NCBI GenBank assembly: GCA_012517155.1
Contig: JAAYVN010000121.1
Location: 23,660 to 87,659 of the forward strand
Direction: 5' to 3'
DNA: 64,000 nucleotides
From: Ignavibacteriales bacterium
Lineage (GTDB): Bacteria > Bacteroidota > Ignavibacteria > Ignavibacteriales > Ignavibacteriaceae
In this document: positions 1 to 7,971 of the stretch, piece by piece
Layout: each line of letters opens with the position of its first letter
Position numbering within the stretch: position 1 is the stretch's first letter
The notes under the pieces: generated by a model
What the model was told of the DNA's origin: nothing
Seen by the model: only the letters and a program-made list of their open reading frames with translations
The model's database searches: none
Translations under genes and position numbers: made by a program

Positions 1-214
1 TTCGCACCCAATTTACTTTATACCGCCTGAAGGCATAACTGTACAAGCAACAACAGCGACACAAATAGTTGTTTCAGGAATTGATAAAGAATTAGTAGGC
101 GCGGTTGCAGCTAAAATCAGATCTTTCAGAAAACCTGAACCTTATAAAGGCAAGGGAATTAAATATTCAAATGAAGTTATTCGGCGTAAAGCTGGTAAGA
201 CTGCAGGCAAGTAA
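1..214 (+). CDS. rplF: 50S ribosomal protein L6, C-terminal part (5' end outside window)
   Basis: This is a partial gene entering from the left edge, readable from base 2 to the TAA at 212-214 (70 residues). The translation shows the conserved L6 C-terminal region, including IPPEGITV, a V(A/S)GIDKELVG stretch and the ending [10 protein letters not shown], which matches the usual L6 ending. L6 binds 23S rRNA in the large subunit near the factor-binding region. It precedes rplR by 19 nt, as expected for the spc operon. The identity rests on both sequence and synteny; the start lies outside the window. Confidence 0.95.
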   Translation, partial: SHPIYFIPPEGITVQATTATQIVVSGIDKELVGAVAAKIRSFRKPEPYKGKGIKYSNEVIRRKAGKTAGK

Positions 215-233
215 TTAATTTTAAGAGGAAAAG

Positions 234-599
234 ATGATTACAAAAAAAACAAATTCAAGAGATAGGTCTAAAACGAAGATCAGAAAGAAAGTATTTGGTA
301 CAAAAGAGAAACCAAGATTATCTGTATACAGAAGTTTAAATTATGTATACGGGCAACTGATTGATGATTTAGATGGAAAGACCTTGCTCACAGTATCATC
401 ACTGACAGGTGAGCTTAAAGAGGAATTAAAAAATATAAAGGGTAAAACCGCGAAGAGTAAGCTGGTGGGTAAATATCTGGCGCAAAAAGCAAAAGAGTTG
501 GAAATAGAAGGGTGTATTTTTGATCGCAATGGGTTCAGATATCATGGCCGCATAAAGGCTCTAGCAGAAGGTGCAAGAGAAGGCGGTTTAAAATTTTAA
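234..599 (+). CDS. rplR: 50S ribosomal protein L18
   Basis: This 121-residue protein has the normal length for bacterial L18, with a basic N-terminus (RSKTKIRKKVFGT), the KPRLSVYRS core and the glycine-rich ending FRYHGRIKALAEGAREGGL typical of the family. L18 carries 5S rRNA into the central protuberance of the large subunit. The ATG is preceded by AAGAGGAAAAG. The next element on the same strand is not rpsE but a tRNA gene beginning 7 nt after the stop codon, which is unusual for this operon. Confidence 0.97.
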   Translation: MITKKTNSRDRSKTKIRKKVFGTKEKPRLSVYRSLNYVYGQLIDDLDGKTLLTVSSLTGELKEELKNIKGKTAKSKLVGKYLAQKAKELEIEGCIFDRNGFRYHGRIKALAEGAREGGLKF

Positions 600-606
600 T
601 AATGAG

Positions 607-680
607 TGCCGGATCGTCTAATGGTAGGACAGCGGCCTTTGGAGCCGTATGTAGAGGTTCAAATCCTCTTCCGGCAGCCA
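607..680 (+). tRNA. tRNA-Gln (anticodon UUG), CCA encoded, inside the ribosomal protein operon
   Basis: A complete cloverleaf can be folded. The acceptor stem is 607-613 with 670-676 (7 of 7 pairs), followed by discriminator G677 and an encoded CCA at 678-680. The anticodon stem is 632-636 with 644-648 (last pair G-U), around a 7-nt loop whose anticodon TTG lies at 639-641. The T arm carries GTTCAAATC. It sits between rplR (stop at 599) and rpsE (start at 710) on the same strand with no visible terminator, so it is probably co-transcribed and released by RNase P and 3' processing, cutting the polycistronic message at this point. Confidence 0.96.
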
Positions 681-709
681 AAGAAAAAATTAGTATAATG
701 GAGTAAAGG

Positions 710-1216
710 TTGAAAACAATAAAGTCAACAGAGATTGAAGGATTAAAAGAAAAAGTTGTAAGTATTAACCGGGTTGCCAAAGTTGTTAAAGGTGGACGAC
801 GATTTGGTTTTAATGCAATCGTTGTAGTGGGTAACGGCGCTGGTGTTGTCGGAGTTGGGTTGGGGAAGGCTAGCGAAGTGACCAGTGCGATAGCAAAGGG
901 TATTGACGATGCCAAGAAAAATTTAGTTGTCGTCCCGATTCATAAAAGCACTGTCCCTCATGAAATTATTGGGAAATTCGGTGCTGGAAAAGTTCTAATC
1001 AAACCCGCCACACCAGGAACGGGATTGATTGCAGGTGGCGGAGTAAGAATGGTATTGGAAGCTGCTGGTGTGCAGGATGTGCTAACGAAATCTCTTGGAT
1101 CCAGCAATCCCCATAATCAGGTTAAAGCAACATTAAATGCATTGATTAATTTAATTGATGCGAAGACAATGGCACATAAGCGAGCCATGACCATTAACGA
1201 ATTGTTTCAAGGATAG
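710..1216 (+). CDS. rpsE: 30S ribosomal protein S5
   Basis: This 168-residue protein carries the S5 N-terminal double-stranded-RNA-binding fold ([18 protein letters not shown], then [12 protein letters not shown]) and the C-terminal signature with [18 protein letters not shown] and the SLGSSNPHN element. S5 shapes the mRNA entry channel and affects decoding accuracy. The only sensible start is TTG at 710; the nearest upstream ATG (698) meets a stop after two codons. It follows the tRNA-Ala-free, tRNA-Gln-containing gap by 29 nt. Confidence 0.96.
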   Translation: MKTIKSTEIEGLKEKVVSINRVAKVVKGGRRFGFNAIVVVGNGAGVVGVGLGKASEVTSAIAKGIDDAKKNLVVVPIHKSTVPHEIIGKFGAGKVLIKPATPGTGLIAGGGVRMVLEAAGVQDVLTKSLGSSNPHNQVKATLNALINLIDAKTMAHKRAMTINELFQG

Positions 1217-1229
1217 ATAAGGATTCAGA

Positions 1230-1418
1230 ATGCCTGTAAAATTAAAAATAACGCAAATCAGAAGTATTATTGATAGACCAGTCCGACAAAAGAGAACTAT
1301 TGAAGCATTAGGGCTAGGACGTCCCAATTATACTGTCATGCATAATGACACTCCCCAGATTCGAGGGATGATCAAAAAAGTAACTCATTTGTTAAAAGTT
1401 GAAGAAATTAAAGAATAG
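1230..1418 (+). CDS. rpmD: 50S ribosomal protein L30
   Basis: A 62-residue protein of the usual L30 length, with the signature LKITQIRSIIDRPVRQKRTIEALGLGR split over the first helix and the central loop, ending in TPQIRGMIKKVTHLLKV. It is a small beta-alpha-beta large-subunit protein. It lies between rpsE and rplO with gaps of 13 and 11 nt, so its operon position is canonical. Confidence 0.95.
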   Translation: MPVKLKITQIRSIIDRPVRQKRTIEALGLGRPNYTVMHNDTPQIRGMIKKVTHLLKVEEIKE

Positions 1419-1429
1419 TAAGGTTAAAT

Positions 1430-1888
1430 ATGGATTTTCTTAGCAAACTAAAATACGCAGAAGGATCACGAAAAAAGAAAAAAAGAGTGGGCCGAGGAGA
1501 AGGTTCTGGTCATGGAGGACAAGCTACCAGAGGTATGAATGGTCAAATGTCCCGCTCGGGTGCTAAGCACAGAGCATGGTTCGAAGGTGGACAGATGCCG
1601 CTCCAGAGGCGAGTACCCAAGTATGGATTTACTAGTCCTTTTAAAATTTATTACCAAGTTATTAATGTGAGTGATCTTCAGAAAGTAATTGAGACAAAAA
1701 AAACCAATGAAACGGAATTCAATTCTGAAGTTTTACACAAACTTGGTTTAATCAAGTCAAAGAACAAACCCATAAAAGTATTGGGTAATGGCAATTTAAA
1801 AATAAAAGTGAATTTAGAAGTAAATGCCTGCAGCAATTCAGCGAAAGAAAAAGTTGAAGCTCAAGGTGGTACAATAAAATTAGTATAA
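1430..1888 (+). CDS. rplO: 50S ribosomal protein L15
   Basis: This 152-residue protein begins with the basic, glycine-rich tail of L15 (GRGEGSGHGGQATRGMNGQ, then SRSGAKHRAWFEGGQMPLQ) and ends in the globular 18e/L15 domain with a KVEAQGGTIKLV tail. L15 is a late assembly protein of the large subunit. It is followed by secY after only 7 nt, indicating tight coupling. Confidence 0.96.
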   Translation: MDFLSKLKYAEGSRKKKKRVGRGEGSGHGGQATRGMNGQMSRSGAKHRAWFEGGQMPLQRRVPKYGFTSPFKIYYQVINVSDLQKVIETKKTNETEFNSEVLHKLGLIKSKNKPIKVLGNGNLKIKVNLEVNACSNSAKEKVEAQGGTIKLV

Positions 1889-1895
1889 GGTAGAA

Positions 1896-3230
1896 ATGGC
1901 TACAATAACCGAAACATTTCGCAATATTTTCAAGATTCATGAATTAAGGCAGAGAGTACTTTATACTCTTTTAATTCTTTTTCTTGTTAGAGTTGGAGCA
2001 CATATCACAATACCAGGCGTGGATGCAGTGCAGCTATCTGCAGCTATGGAAAATCAAACTTCAGATAATTTATTCGGTCTATATGATCTATTTGTCGGAG
2101 GGGCGTTTTCAAATGCCGCAATTTTTGCTCTGGGGATCATGCCATACATCAGTGCATCGATAATTCTTCAATTATTAGGCGCTGTTGTTCCTTATTTCCA
2201 GAAATTGCAACAAGAAGGGGAAGAGGGACGTAAGAAAATAACTCAACTTACAAGATACGGTACTGTTGTTATTTCGGCAATGCAGGCTTGGGGAATTACA
2301 ATCAGACTTAATAACATGGATGTTGCCGGAGTACCTATAATTCCGGAAGCGGTTCAAGGTTTTGGATGGGTAATATCAAGCATTATTATTTTGACCGCCG
2401 GTACTGTATTCATGATGTGGCTTGGCGAACAAATAACTGAGAAGGGAATAGGAAATGGAATATCCCTTATAATTTTTATTGGTATAATTGACCGATTCCC
2501 ATATGCTATTCTTGATGAGTACAGATTGATCTCATCAGAAGCAAGAAGTTTGATTATTGAAATTGTTATTCTTGTTCTCATGTTTTTTATTATTGCCGGT
2601 GTGGTACTGGTTACTCAAGGAACGAGACGAATTCCGGTTCAATATGCAAAGAGAGTGGTTGGAAGAAAGGTTTATGGTGGAGTTACTCAATACATACCGT
2701 TACGAGTAAATACAGCCGGAGTTATGCCTATAATATTTGCACAATCGATCATGTTTATTCCGAACACGATTCTATCATTTTTCCCGGATAATGAATTTTT
2801 ACAGACAATTGCAACGTATTTTCATTATCAGGCGCCATTATATTCTATCATTTATGCCCTGATGATAATTTTCTTTACTTACTTCTATACTGCTATTGCA
2901 TTCAATCCAAAGGATGTAGCTGACAATATGAAAAAGCAGGGAGGATTTATTCCAGGTATAAGACCGGGAAAGCAAACATCAGAGTTCATTGATAATATTT
3001 TAACTAAAATCACGCTACCGGGATCCATATTTTTAGCAATCATAGCAATACTACCCTCATTTGTTTCGGGTTTTGGAGTTTCTGGACAATTCGCGCAATT
3101 CTTCGGAGGCACAAGTCTTCTAATCGTTGTTGGCGTAGCATTGGACACACTTCAGCAAATAGAGTCCCATTTACTCATGAGGCATTATGACGGTTTTATG
3201 AAGAGCGGTAAAATTAAAGGACGTAGATAG
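1896..3230 (+). CDS. secY: Preprotein translocase subunit SecY
   Basis: This 444-residue polytopic protein is the channel subunit of the SecYEG translocon. It shows about ten hydrophobic helices, the plug-region segment after ITIPGVDAV, the family signature GIMPYISASIILQLL, the cytosolic GEQITEKGIGNGISLIIF loop and the C-terminal KPGKQTSEF-type region (GIRPGKQTSEFIDNIL). Its place after rplO is the standard spc-operon position. adk, which often follows secY, is absent; map follows directly after 2 nt. Confidence 0.97.
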   Translation: MATITETFRNIFKIHELRQRVLYTLLILFLVRVGAHITIPGVDAVQLSAAMENQTSDNLFGLYDLFVGGAFSNAAIFALGIMPYISASIILQLLGAVVPYFQKLQQEGEEGRKKITQLTRYGTVVISAMQAWGITIRLNNMDVAGVPIIPEAVQGFGWVISSIIILTAGTVFMMWLGEQITEKGIGNGISLIIFIGIIDRFPYAILDEYRLISSEARSLIIEIVILVLMFFIIAGVVLVTQGTRRIPVQYAKRVVGRKVYGGVTQYIPLRVNTAGVMPIIFAQSIMFIPNTILSFFPDNEFLQTIATYFHYQAPLYSIIYALMIIFFTYFYTAIAFNPKDVADNMKKQGGFIPGIRPGKQTSEFIDNILTKITLPGSIFLAIIAILPSFVSGFGVSGQFAQFFGGTSLLIVVGVALDTLQQIESHLLMRHYDGFMKSGKIKGRR

Positions 3231-3232
3231 AA

Positions 3233-3994
3233 TTGATTCTTATAAAAACAATAAAAGAAATTGATTTTATAAGAGAAAGTTGTAAAATTGTAGCACAAAC
3301 ATTAGAGACAGTAAAAAAGAATGCTTATGTGGGTGTTACAACTAAAGAGTTGGACATGATAGCAGAAGATTTTATTGAGTCCAAAAGTGGTAAGGCAGCA
3401 TTCAAGGGATATAGACAAAGAGGAACTCCACCATTCCCTTCGGCCTTGTGTATTTCGATAAATGAAGAAGTTGTTCATGGAATCCCTTCTTCTAGAAAAC
3501 TGAAAGACGGAGATATTGTTTCGATCGATGTTGGGGTCTTGAAAGAAGGTTATTATGGTGACGCAGCTTTATCGTTTATAGTCGGGAGTGTGAAACCGGA
3601 ATGTGAAAGATTGTTACAAATAACAGAAGAGTCCTTGTACAAAGGAATCGAAGAAGCTAGATGTGATAACCGTGTTGAGGATATTTCATTTGCTATTCAG
3701 GATCATGTTGAAGCTAACGGTTATTCAGTTGTGCGAGAATTGACCGGGCATGGTGTCGGTAGGTTTTTGCACGAGGACCCGTCAATTCCAAATTTTGGTA
3801 AAAAAGGAAGGGGATCGAAACTTAGATCAGGTATGACATTAGCAATTGAACCAATGGTAAATATGGGGAAAAAAGGAGTTCATGTAAAAGACGATGGTTG
3901 GACAATAGCTGCCAGCGACGGACTTCCGTCAGCACATTTTGAACATACAATATTGGTGGCAAATAAAGAAGCGGAAATTTTAACAGTAACTTAA
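3233..3994 (+). CDS. map: Type I methionine aminopeptidase
   Basis: This 253-residue enzyme removes the initiator methionine from nascent proteins. The pita-bread metal ligands can be recognised: D in SIDVGV, D in GYYGDAAL, H in [16 protein letters not shown] in LAIEPMVN and the final E in HFEHTILV. The start is TTG at 3233, 2 nt after the secY stop. The coding order secY-map-infA-rpmJ is the common arrangement, with map ending 1 nt before infA. Confidence 0.96.
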   Translation: MILIKTIKEIDFIRESCKIVAQTLETVKKNAYVGVTTKELDMIAEDFIESKSGKAAFKGYRQRGTPPFPSALCISINEEVVHGIPSSRKLKDGDIVSIDVGVLKEGYYGDAALSFIVGSVKPECERLLQITEESLYKGIEEARCDNRVEDISFAIQDHVEANGYSVVRELTGHGVGRFLHEDPSIPNFGKKGRGSKLRSGMTLAIEPMVNMGKKGVHVKDDGWTIAASDGLPSAHFEHTILVANKEAEILTVT

Positions 3995-3995
3995 A

Positions 3996-4214
3996 ATGGC
4001 AAAACAAGGACCTATAAAAGTTGATGGAGTGATTATTGAAACTTTGCCAAATGCTCATTTTAATGTGAGGTTGGACAATGGTCATGAAATCCTTGCTCAT
4101 ATATCGGGCAAGATGAGGATGCATTTTATCAAGATACTTGTAGGTGATAAAGTTTCGGTGGAGTTATCACCATATGATTTAACAAAAGGTAGGATTACCT
4201 ACCGTTACAAATGA
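3996..4214 (+). CDS. infA: Translation initiation factor IF-1
   Basis: This 72-residue OB-fold protein begins with the unprocessed-type [19 protein letters not shown] and contains the conserved [20 protein letters not shown] and [21 protein letters not shown] segments, which cover most of the family signature. IF-1 occupies the ribosomal A site during initiation. It starts 1 nt after map and is followed by rpmJ 10 nt later. Confidence 0.97.
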   Translation: MAKQGPIKVDGVIIETLPNAHFNVRLDNGHEILAHISGKMRMHFIKILVGDKVSVELSPYDLTKGRITYRYK

Positions 4215-4224
4215 CGGAGAAAAA

Positions 4225-4338
4225 ATGAAAGTAAGATCTTCAGTGAAGAAAATTTGTGATAATTGTAAAATAATTAAAAGAAAAGGCGTTGTTAGGGTTA
4301 TTTGTAAGAATCCTAAACATAAACAGCGTCAAGGATAA
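4225..4338 (+). CDS. rpmJ: 50S ribosomal protein L36
   Basis: This is a short reading frame of 37 codons from ATG 4225 to TAA 4336-4338, in the gap between infA and rpsM. It starts [20 protein letters not shown] and ends [10 protein letters not shown]. The four zinc ligands are kept (C11, C14, C27, H32), so this is the zinc-binding C+ form. Position and sequence both match bacterial L36. Confidence 0.96.
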   Translation: MKVRSSVKKICDNCKIIKRKGVVRVICKNPKHKQRQG

Positions 4339-4359
4339 AAATATAAAGGAGAATAATCA

Positions 4360-4743
4360 TTGGCTCGTATAGCAGGTGTTGATTTACCCAAAAACAAGAA
4401 AGTATTTTTCGGACTTCAGTATATATTTGGAGTCGGTCCTCAAATAGCAAAATCCATTTTAGAAAAAGCTAAAGTCGACCCTGATAAGAAGATCAGCAGT
4501 TTGACTGAAGAGGAAGTAGCCGAAATTCGATCTATTATTCAAGCAGATTATAAAGTTGAAGGAGCGTTGCGAAGTGAAGTCCAGCAGAACATAAAGAGAT
4601 TAATGGACGTTGGATGTTATCGCGGATTAAGACACAGACGCGGACTCCCTGCAAACGGACAAAGGACTCGAACCAATTCAAGAACAAGAAAAGGTAAGAG
4701 GAAAACAGTTGCGGGCAAGAAGAAAACACCAACTAAGAAATAA
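4360..4743 (+). CDS. rpsM: 30S ribosomal protein S13
   Basis: This 127-residue protein starts [15 protein letters not shown] from a TTG codon at 4360 and contains the S13 signature [21 protein letters not shown], followed by a lysine-rich tail ending KKKTPTKK that reaches toward the P-site tRNA. S13 forms bridges to the large subunit. The start is fixed by the strongly conserved N-terminus; no upstream ATG gives a sensible protein. Confidence 0.96.
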   Translation: MARIAGVDLPKNKKVFFGLQYIFGVGPQIAKSILEKAKVDPDKKISSLTEEEVAEIRSIIQADYKVEGALRSEVQQNIKRLMDVGCYRGLRHRRGLPANGQRTRTNSRTRKGKRKTVAGKKKTPTKK

Positions 4744-4770
4744 AAAGTGAAGATAGCGGAGGAATAAGTT

Positions 4771-5157
4771 TTGGCAAAATCAGTAAAAAAAACAAAAAAG
4801 AAAAGTGTTGTTGATGCAAATGGAATTGCAACTATCAAAGCTACATTTAACAATGTACTTGTAACACTTACGGATATATACGGAAACACGATTTCTTGGT
4901 CATCAGCCGGGCGTAATGGATTCAAGGGCTCCAGGAAAAACACTCCATATGCTGCTCAGGTAACGGCTGAAGCTGCTGCGAAAGAGGCATATGATCTTGG
5001 ACTCAGAAGAGTTGAAGTAAGAGTTAAAGGACCAGGATCAGGAAGAGAATCAGCTATCAGAGCTATAAACACTGCTGGGATTGAAATATCGGCAATTAAA
5101 GATGTGACGCCGATCCCACATAACGGTTGCAGACCACCTAAAAGAAGAAGAGTTTAA
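4771..5157 (+). CDS. rpsK: 30S ribosomal protein S11
   Basis: This 128-residue platform protein has the conserved core [36 protein letters not shown] and the C-terminal signature [18 protein letters not shown]. It starts from TTG at 4771 ([11 protein letters not shown]), 13 nt after a GGAGGAAT stretch. It lies between rpsM and rpsD in canonical order. Confidence 0.97.
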   Translation: MAKSVKKTKKKSVVDANGIATIKATFNNVLVTLTDIYGNTISWSSAGRNGFKGSRKNTPYAAQVTAEAAAKEAYDLGLRRVEVRVKGPGSGRESAIRAINTAGIEISAIKDVTPIPHNGCRPPKRRRV

Positions 5158-5176
5158 ATTCGGAGAATTAAAATAA

Positions 5177-5803
5177 ATGGCTAGATATATTGGATCAGTT
5201 TGTAAGTTGTGCAGAAGAGAAAAACAAAAGTTATTCTTAAAAGGACAGAAATGTTTATCAGAAAAATGTCCTGTCGAAAAGAAAAACTATCCTCCAGGAC
5301 AACATGGACTTTCTAGAAGAAGTAAAATATCAGAGTATGGAATTCAGCTCAGAGAGAAGCAGAAAATCAAGAGACAATATGGACTTCTGGAAACGCAGTT
5401 TAGGAATTATTTTGAACAAGCGGATAAAGCAAAAGGGAGAACAGGCGAAAACCTGGTAAAAATTCTTGAAAAACGCCTAGATAATGTTGTTTATCGTCTT
5501 GGATTTGCCCCATCAAGAAAATCTGCTCGTCAGATAATCAAACATAGACATATACTGGTAAATAATAAATTGGTAGATGTGCCATCATATTTGCTAATGC
5601 CAGGCGACGTTATTAAAATAAAGGAAAAAAGTAAAAAACTGGATTTAATTCATGATTCTTTAAAGAAAGTTAAGGAGCACATTTATCCATGGTTGAGTGT
5701 TGATAAAGCAAATTTATCCGGTACTTTTCTCCAGGTTCCTGAAAGAAGTGAAGTTCCATTAAATGCGAACGAGCAGTTTGTAGTCGAGCTTTATTCCAAA
5801 TAA
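5177..5803 (+). CDS. rpsD: 30S ribosomal protein S4 (zinc-binding form)
   Basis: This 208-residue protein nucleates small-subunit assembly by binding 16S rRNA. The N-terminus keeps four cysteines (C9, C12, C26, C31) in the arrangement of zinc-containing S4 proteins, and the C-terminal half is the S4 RNA-binding domain with [20 protein letters not shown] and the [20 protein letters not shown] loop. It starts at ATG 5177, 19 nt after rpsK. Confidence 0.96.
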   Translation: MARYIGSVCKLCRREKQKLFLKGQKCLSEKCPVEKKNYPPGQHGLSRRSKISEYGIQLREKQKIKRQYGLLETQFRNYFEQADKAKGRTGENLVKILEKRLDNVVYRLGFAPSRKSARQIIKHRHILVNNKLVDVPSYLLMPGDVIKIKEKSKKLDLIHDSLKKVKEHIYPWLSVDKANLSGTFLQVPERSEVPLNANEQFVVELYSK

Positions 5804-5833
5804 TTTATAATTAAGTAATTATAGGAAATAAAA

Positions 5834-6829
5834 ATGAGCGTATTAAATCTTAAGATGCCTGAAAGCGTAGTACTGGAAGAGACTACATTCAGCAGTACAT
5901 ACGGTAAATTTACTGTTCAACCTCTTGAAAGAGGTTTTGGAGTTACACTGGCAAACTCCTTAAGAAGAGTACTTTTATCGTCCCTTCCCGGTGCTGCAAT
6001 AATTGCGGTGAAATTTAGTTCGGTGCTCCACGAATTTTCTACTATTCCAGGAGTTGTGGAAGATGTGGCAGAGATTATTCTAAATCTTAAACAAGTGAGA
6101 ATTAAGCTTTTAAATAAAAAACCAAACAAAATTGATATTTCTTTAAATGGTTCTCATAACTTTACAGCAGCAGATTTACAAAAACATAGTGCTGATATTG
6201 AGGTCCTGAATCCAGATTTACACATTGCGACATTAAATGAAAATGCTAAATTTGAAATTGAATTAAGGATAGGCAGAGGGAAGGGTTATGTCCCATCAGT
6301 TGAGAATAAATCACCTGAATTTACAATCGGTGTTATTCCGATGGATGCCGTCTATACACCGATAAAGAATGTGAAATATGAAATTGAAAATGTTCGAATT
6401 GGTGATAAAAATGATTTTGAAAAGTTAACTCTAGAAATATTTACTGACGGATCAATATCACCTGATGATGCGCTTTCCCAATCCGCAAAAATTATCAGAG
6501 ATCATATTCAATTATTTATAAATCTTGACTTAGAGCCGGAAGAAAAGCAAGCAGAATCCAAAAAAGATACGGAAAAGGAAAGAGTTAAAAGAATACTTTT
6601 AACAAATGTTGATGACCTAGAACTAAGTGTAAGAGCTCACAATTGTTTAAAGGCGGCTAATATTAAAAACATTGCCGAATTAGTGAAGAGAGAAGAAAGC
6701 GAGATGTTAAAGTTTCGTAATTTCGGAAGGAAATCATTATCGGAATTGTCTGCGATAATTGAAAATCTTGGGCTCGAATTTGGAATGGATGTTGACAAAT
6801 ACTTAATCGATGAAACAGAATCACAATAA
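5834..6829 (+). CDS. rpoA: DNA-directed RNA polymerase alpha subunit
   Basis: This 331-residue protein has the usual alpha-subunit length. The N-terminal assembly domain shows FTVQPLERGFGVTLANSLRR and SLPGAAIIAVKF; the linker is charged (EPEEKQAESKKDTEKER). The C-terminal domain (about residues 255-320) has the helix-hairpin-helix DNA- and activator-binding region, with DLELSVRAHNCLKAANI and FRNFGRKSLSEL. Alpha dimerises to start polymerase assembly. It sits between rpsD and rplQ as in most bacteria. Confidence 0.97.
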   Translation: MSVLNLKMPESVVLEETTFSSTYGKFTVQPLERGFGVTLANSLRRVLLSSLPGAAIIAVKFSSVLHEFSTIPGVVEDVAEIILNLKQVRIKLLNKKPNKIDISLNGSHNFTAADLQKHSADIEVLNPDLHIATLNENAKFEIELRIGRGKGYVPSVENKSPEFTIGVIPMDAVYTPIKNVKYEIENVRIGDKNDFEKLTLEIFTDGSISPDDALSQSAKIIRDHIQLFINLDLEPEEKQAESKKDTEKERVKRILLTNVDDLELSVRAHNCLKAANIKNIAELVKREESEMLKFRNFGRKSLSELSAIIENLGLEFGMDVDKYLIDETESQ

Positions 6830-6845
6830 ATCATAAAGGCTTTAT

Positions 6846-7334
6846 ATGAGACACAAAGTTAAAGGAGTGAAATTAAACAGAACAGCGAGTCATAGAAAGG
6901 CTCTTATGAGGAATCTGGCTACCTCTTTAATAAAACACAAAAGAATAAAAACCACTTTAGCAAAAGCAAAAGCACTAAAAGTTTATATTGAACCAATCAT
7001 CACTAAAGCAAAAGAGAATGATCTTAGTGCGAAAAAATATGTAATGGAACTTATTAAAGAAAAAGATGTTGTAAAAACTCTTTTTAATGAAGTGGTGGAA
7101 ACTGTTAGTGAAAGAAAAGGCGGCTATACGCGAGTTGTAAAACTTGGACAACGATTAGGAGATGCTGCTGAAATGGCGATAATTGAATTGGTTGATTATA
7201 ATGAAGCTGCAAATTTGAAGGCAGCCGAGTCAAAGGAGAAGAAAGAAGCCAAAGCTAAAGAGAAAAAGGAAAAGAAGACAGAGGAAACAGAAGAGGCTAA
7301 CATTGTGGAAGAGAAATCCTCTAAAAAGAAATAA
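6846..7334 (+). CDS. rplQ: 50S ribosomal protein L17 with charged C-terminal tail
   Basis: The first 115 or so residues are standard L17 (LNRTASHRKALMRNLATSLI, then KGGYTRVVKLGQRLGDAAEMAIIELVDYN in two conserved parts). The remainder is a tail of about 45 residues, almost all Lys, Glu and Ala, making the protein 162 residues, longer than typical L17. Such charged extensions occur in Bacteroidota-type L17. It is the last gene of the operon, ahead of a strong terminator. Confidence 0.95.
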   Translation: MRHKVKGVKLNRTASHRKALMRNLATSLIKHKRIKTTLAKAKALKVYIEPIITKAKENDLSAKKYVMELIKEKDVVKTLFNEVVETVSERKGGYTRVVKLGQRLGDAAEMAIIELVDYNEAANLKAAESKEKKEAKAKEKKEKKTEETEEANIVEEKSSKKK

Positions 7335-7353
7335 TTTATAAATGACCTTAAGT

Positions 7354-7392
7354 AAAGAGTAATCCTGAAGAAACGGATTACTCTTTTTTTTT
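7354..7392 (+). terminator. Rho-independent terminator of the ribosomal operon, abutting the engB start codon
   Basis: A 12-bp perfect stem (7354-7365 with 7375-7386, core AGAGTAATCC/GGATTACTCT) encloses a 9-nt loop and runs into a T tract ending at 7392. The next base is the A of the engB ATG at 7393. It should end transcripts from rplQ; any read-through mRNA would have the engB start at the foot of the hairpin. Confidence 0.9.
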
Positions 7393-7971
7393 ATGGAAAA
7401 AGTTAATTTTGTTAAATCGGTATTTGATCTTAATTCACTCCCCAAATTAATTTTACCAGAAGTTATATTAGCGGGTAGATCCAACGTGGGGAAATCTACT
7501 TTCATTAACTCTTTCGTAAAAAAGAAGATTGCTATGACTAGTTCTACTCCTGGGAAAACGAGATCTATCAATTACTACATCGTTTCGGAAAGATACTACA
7601 TTGTAGACTTGCCAGGATTTGGATATTCAAAAGCCGGAAAAGAAATAACCGAGAAATGGAAAGATTTATTAAAGAACTTTTTTACACATGAAAGGGGAAA
7701 GAGGTTGATTTTACACATTATTGACAGCCGCCACGAACCTACTATACTTGATGAAGTATTCCGTGATTTAGCAGACAATTTTAATTACAAGTATGTAGTA
7801 GTCCTGAATAAAACAGATAAACTTCGAAGAGGAGAATACACCAATGCACTTCGAAATATTGTGAAATTCAAGGAAGGATTAGAGTTAAATCGCAATTTAT
7901 TTCCTTATTCCTCGCTCACGTCAGATGGGAAAAGGGGGATAGCCTCACTTATAAAGGAATTTATAAAATAA
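7393..7971 (+). CDS. engB: Ribosome biogenesis GTP-binding protein YihA/YsxC/EngB
   Basis: This 192-residue small GTPase of the TrmE-Era-EngA family helps large-subunit maturation. The G motifs are visible: G1 GRSNVGKST (about residues 28-36), G2 with TSSTPGKTRSINYY, G3 DLPGFGYS, G4 NKTDKL and G5 near SSLTSDGKRG. The ATG at 7393 gives the normal family N-terminus but has no Shine-Dalgarno sequence, since it directly follows the T tract of the upstream terminator. Its stop codon is adjacent to the stop of the convergent gene on the other strand. Confidence 0.94.
   Translation: MEKVNFVKSVFDLNSLPKLILPEVILAGRSNVGKSTFINSFVKKKIAMTSSTPGKTRSINYYIVSERYYIVDLPGFGYSKAGKEITEKWKDLLKNFFTHERGKRLILHIIDSRHEPTILDEVFRDLADNFNYKYVVVLNKTDKLRRGEYTNALRNIVKFKEGLELNRNLFPYSSLTSDGKRGIASLIKEFIK

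Noticed and set aside
535..915. 126-codon minus-strand open frame across rplR, the tRNA and rpsE
   Set aside because: It is antisense to two ribosomal protein genes and the tRNA, has no ribosome-binding site and a low-complexity Pro/Thr/Leu composition; a shadow frame.
3230..3233. Deletion of adk between secY and map as a local anomaly
   Set aside because: adk is absent from this position in many bacteria; the 2-nt secY-map junction is tidy and gives no sign of a recent deletion.
4617..4943. 108-codon minus-strand open frame over rpsM and rpsK
   Set aside because: It is entirely antisense to two essential genes and has Phe/Leu-rich composition expected of the complement of Lys-rich coding.
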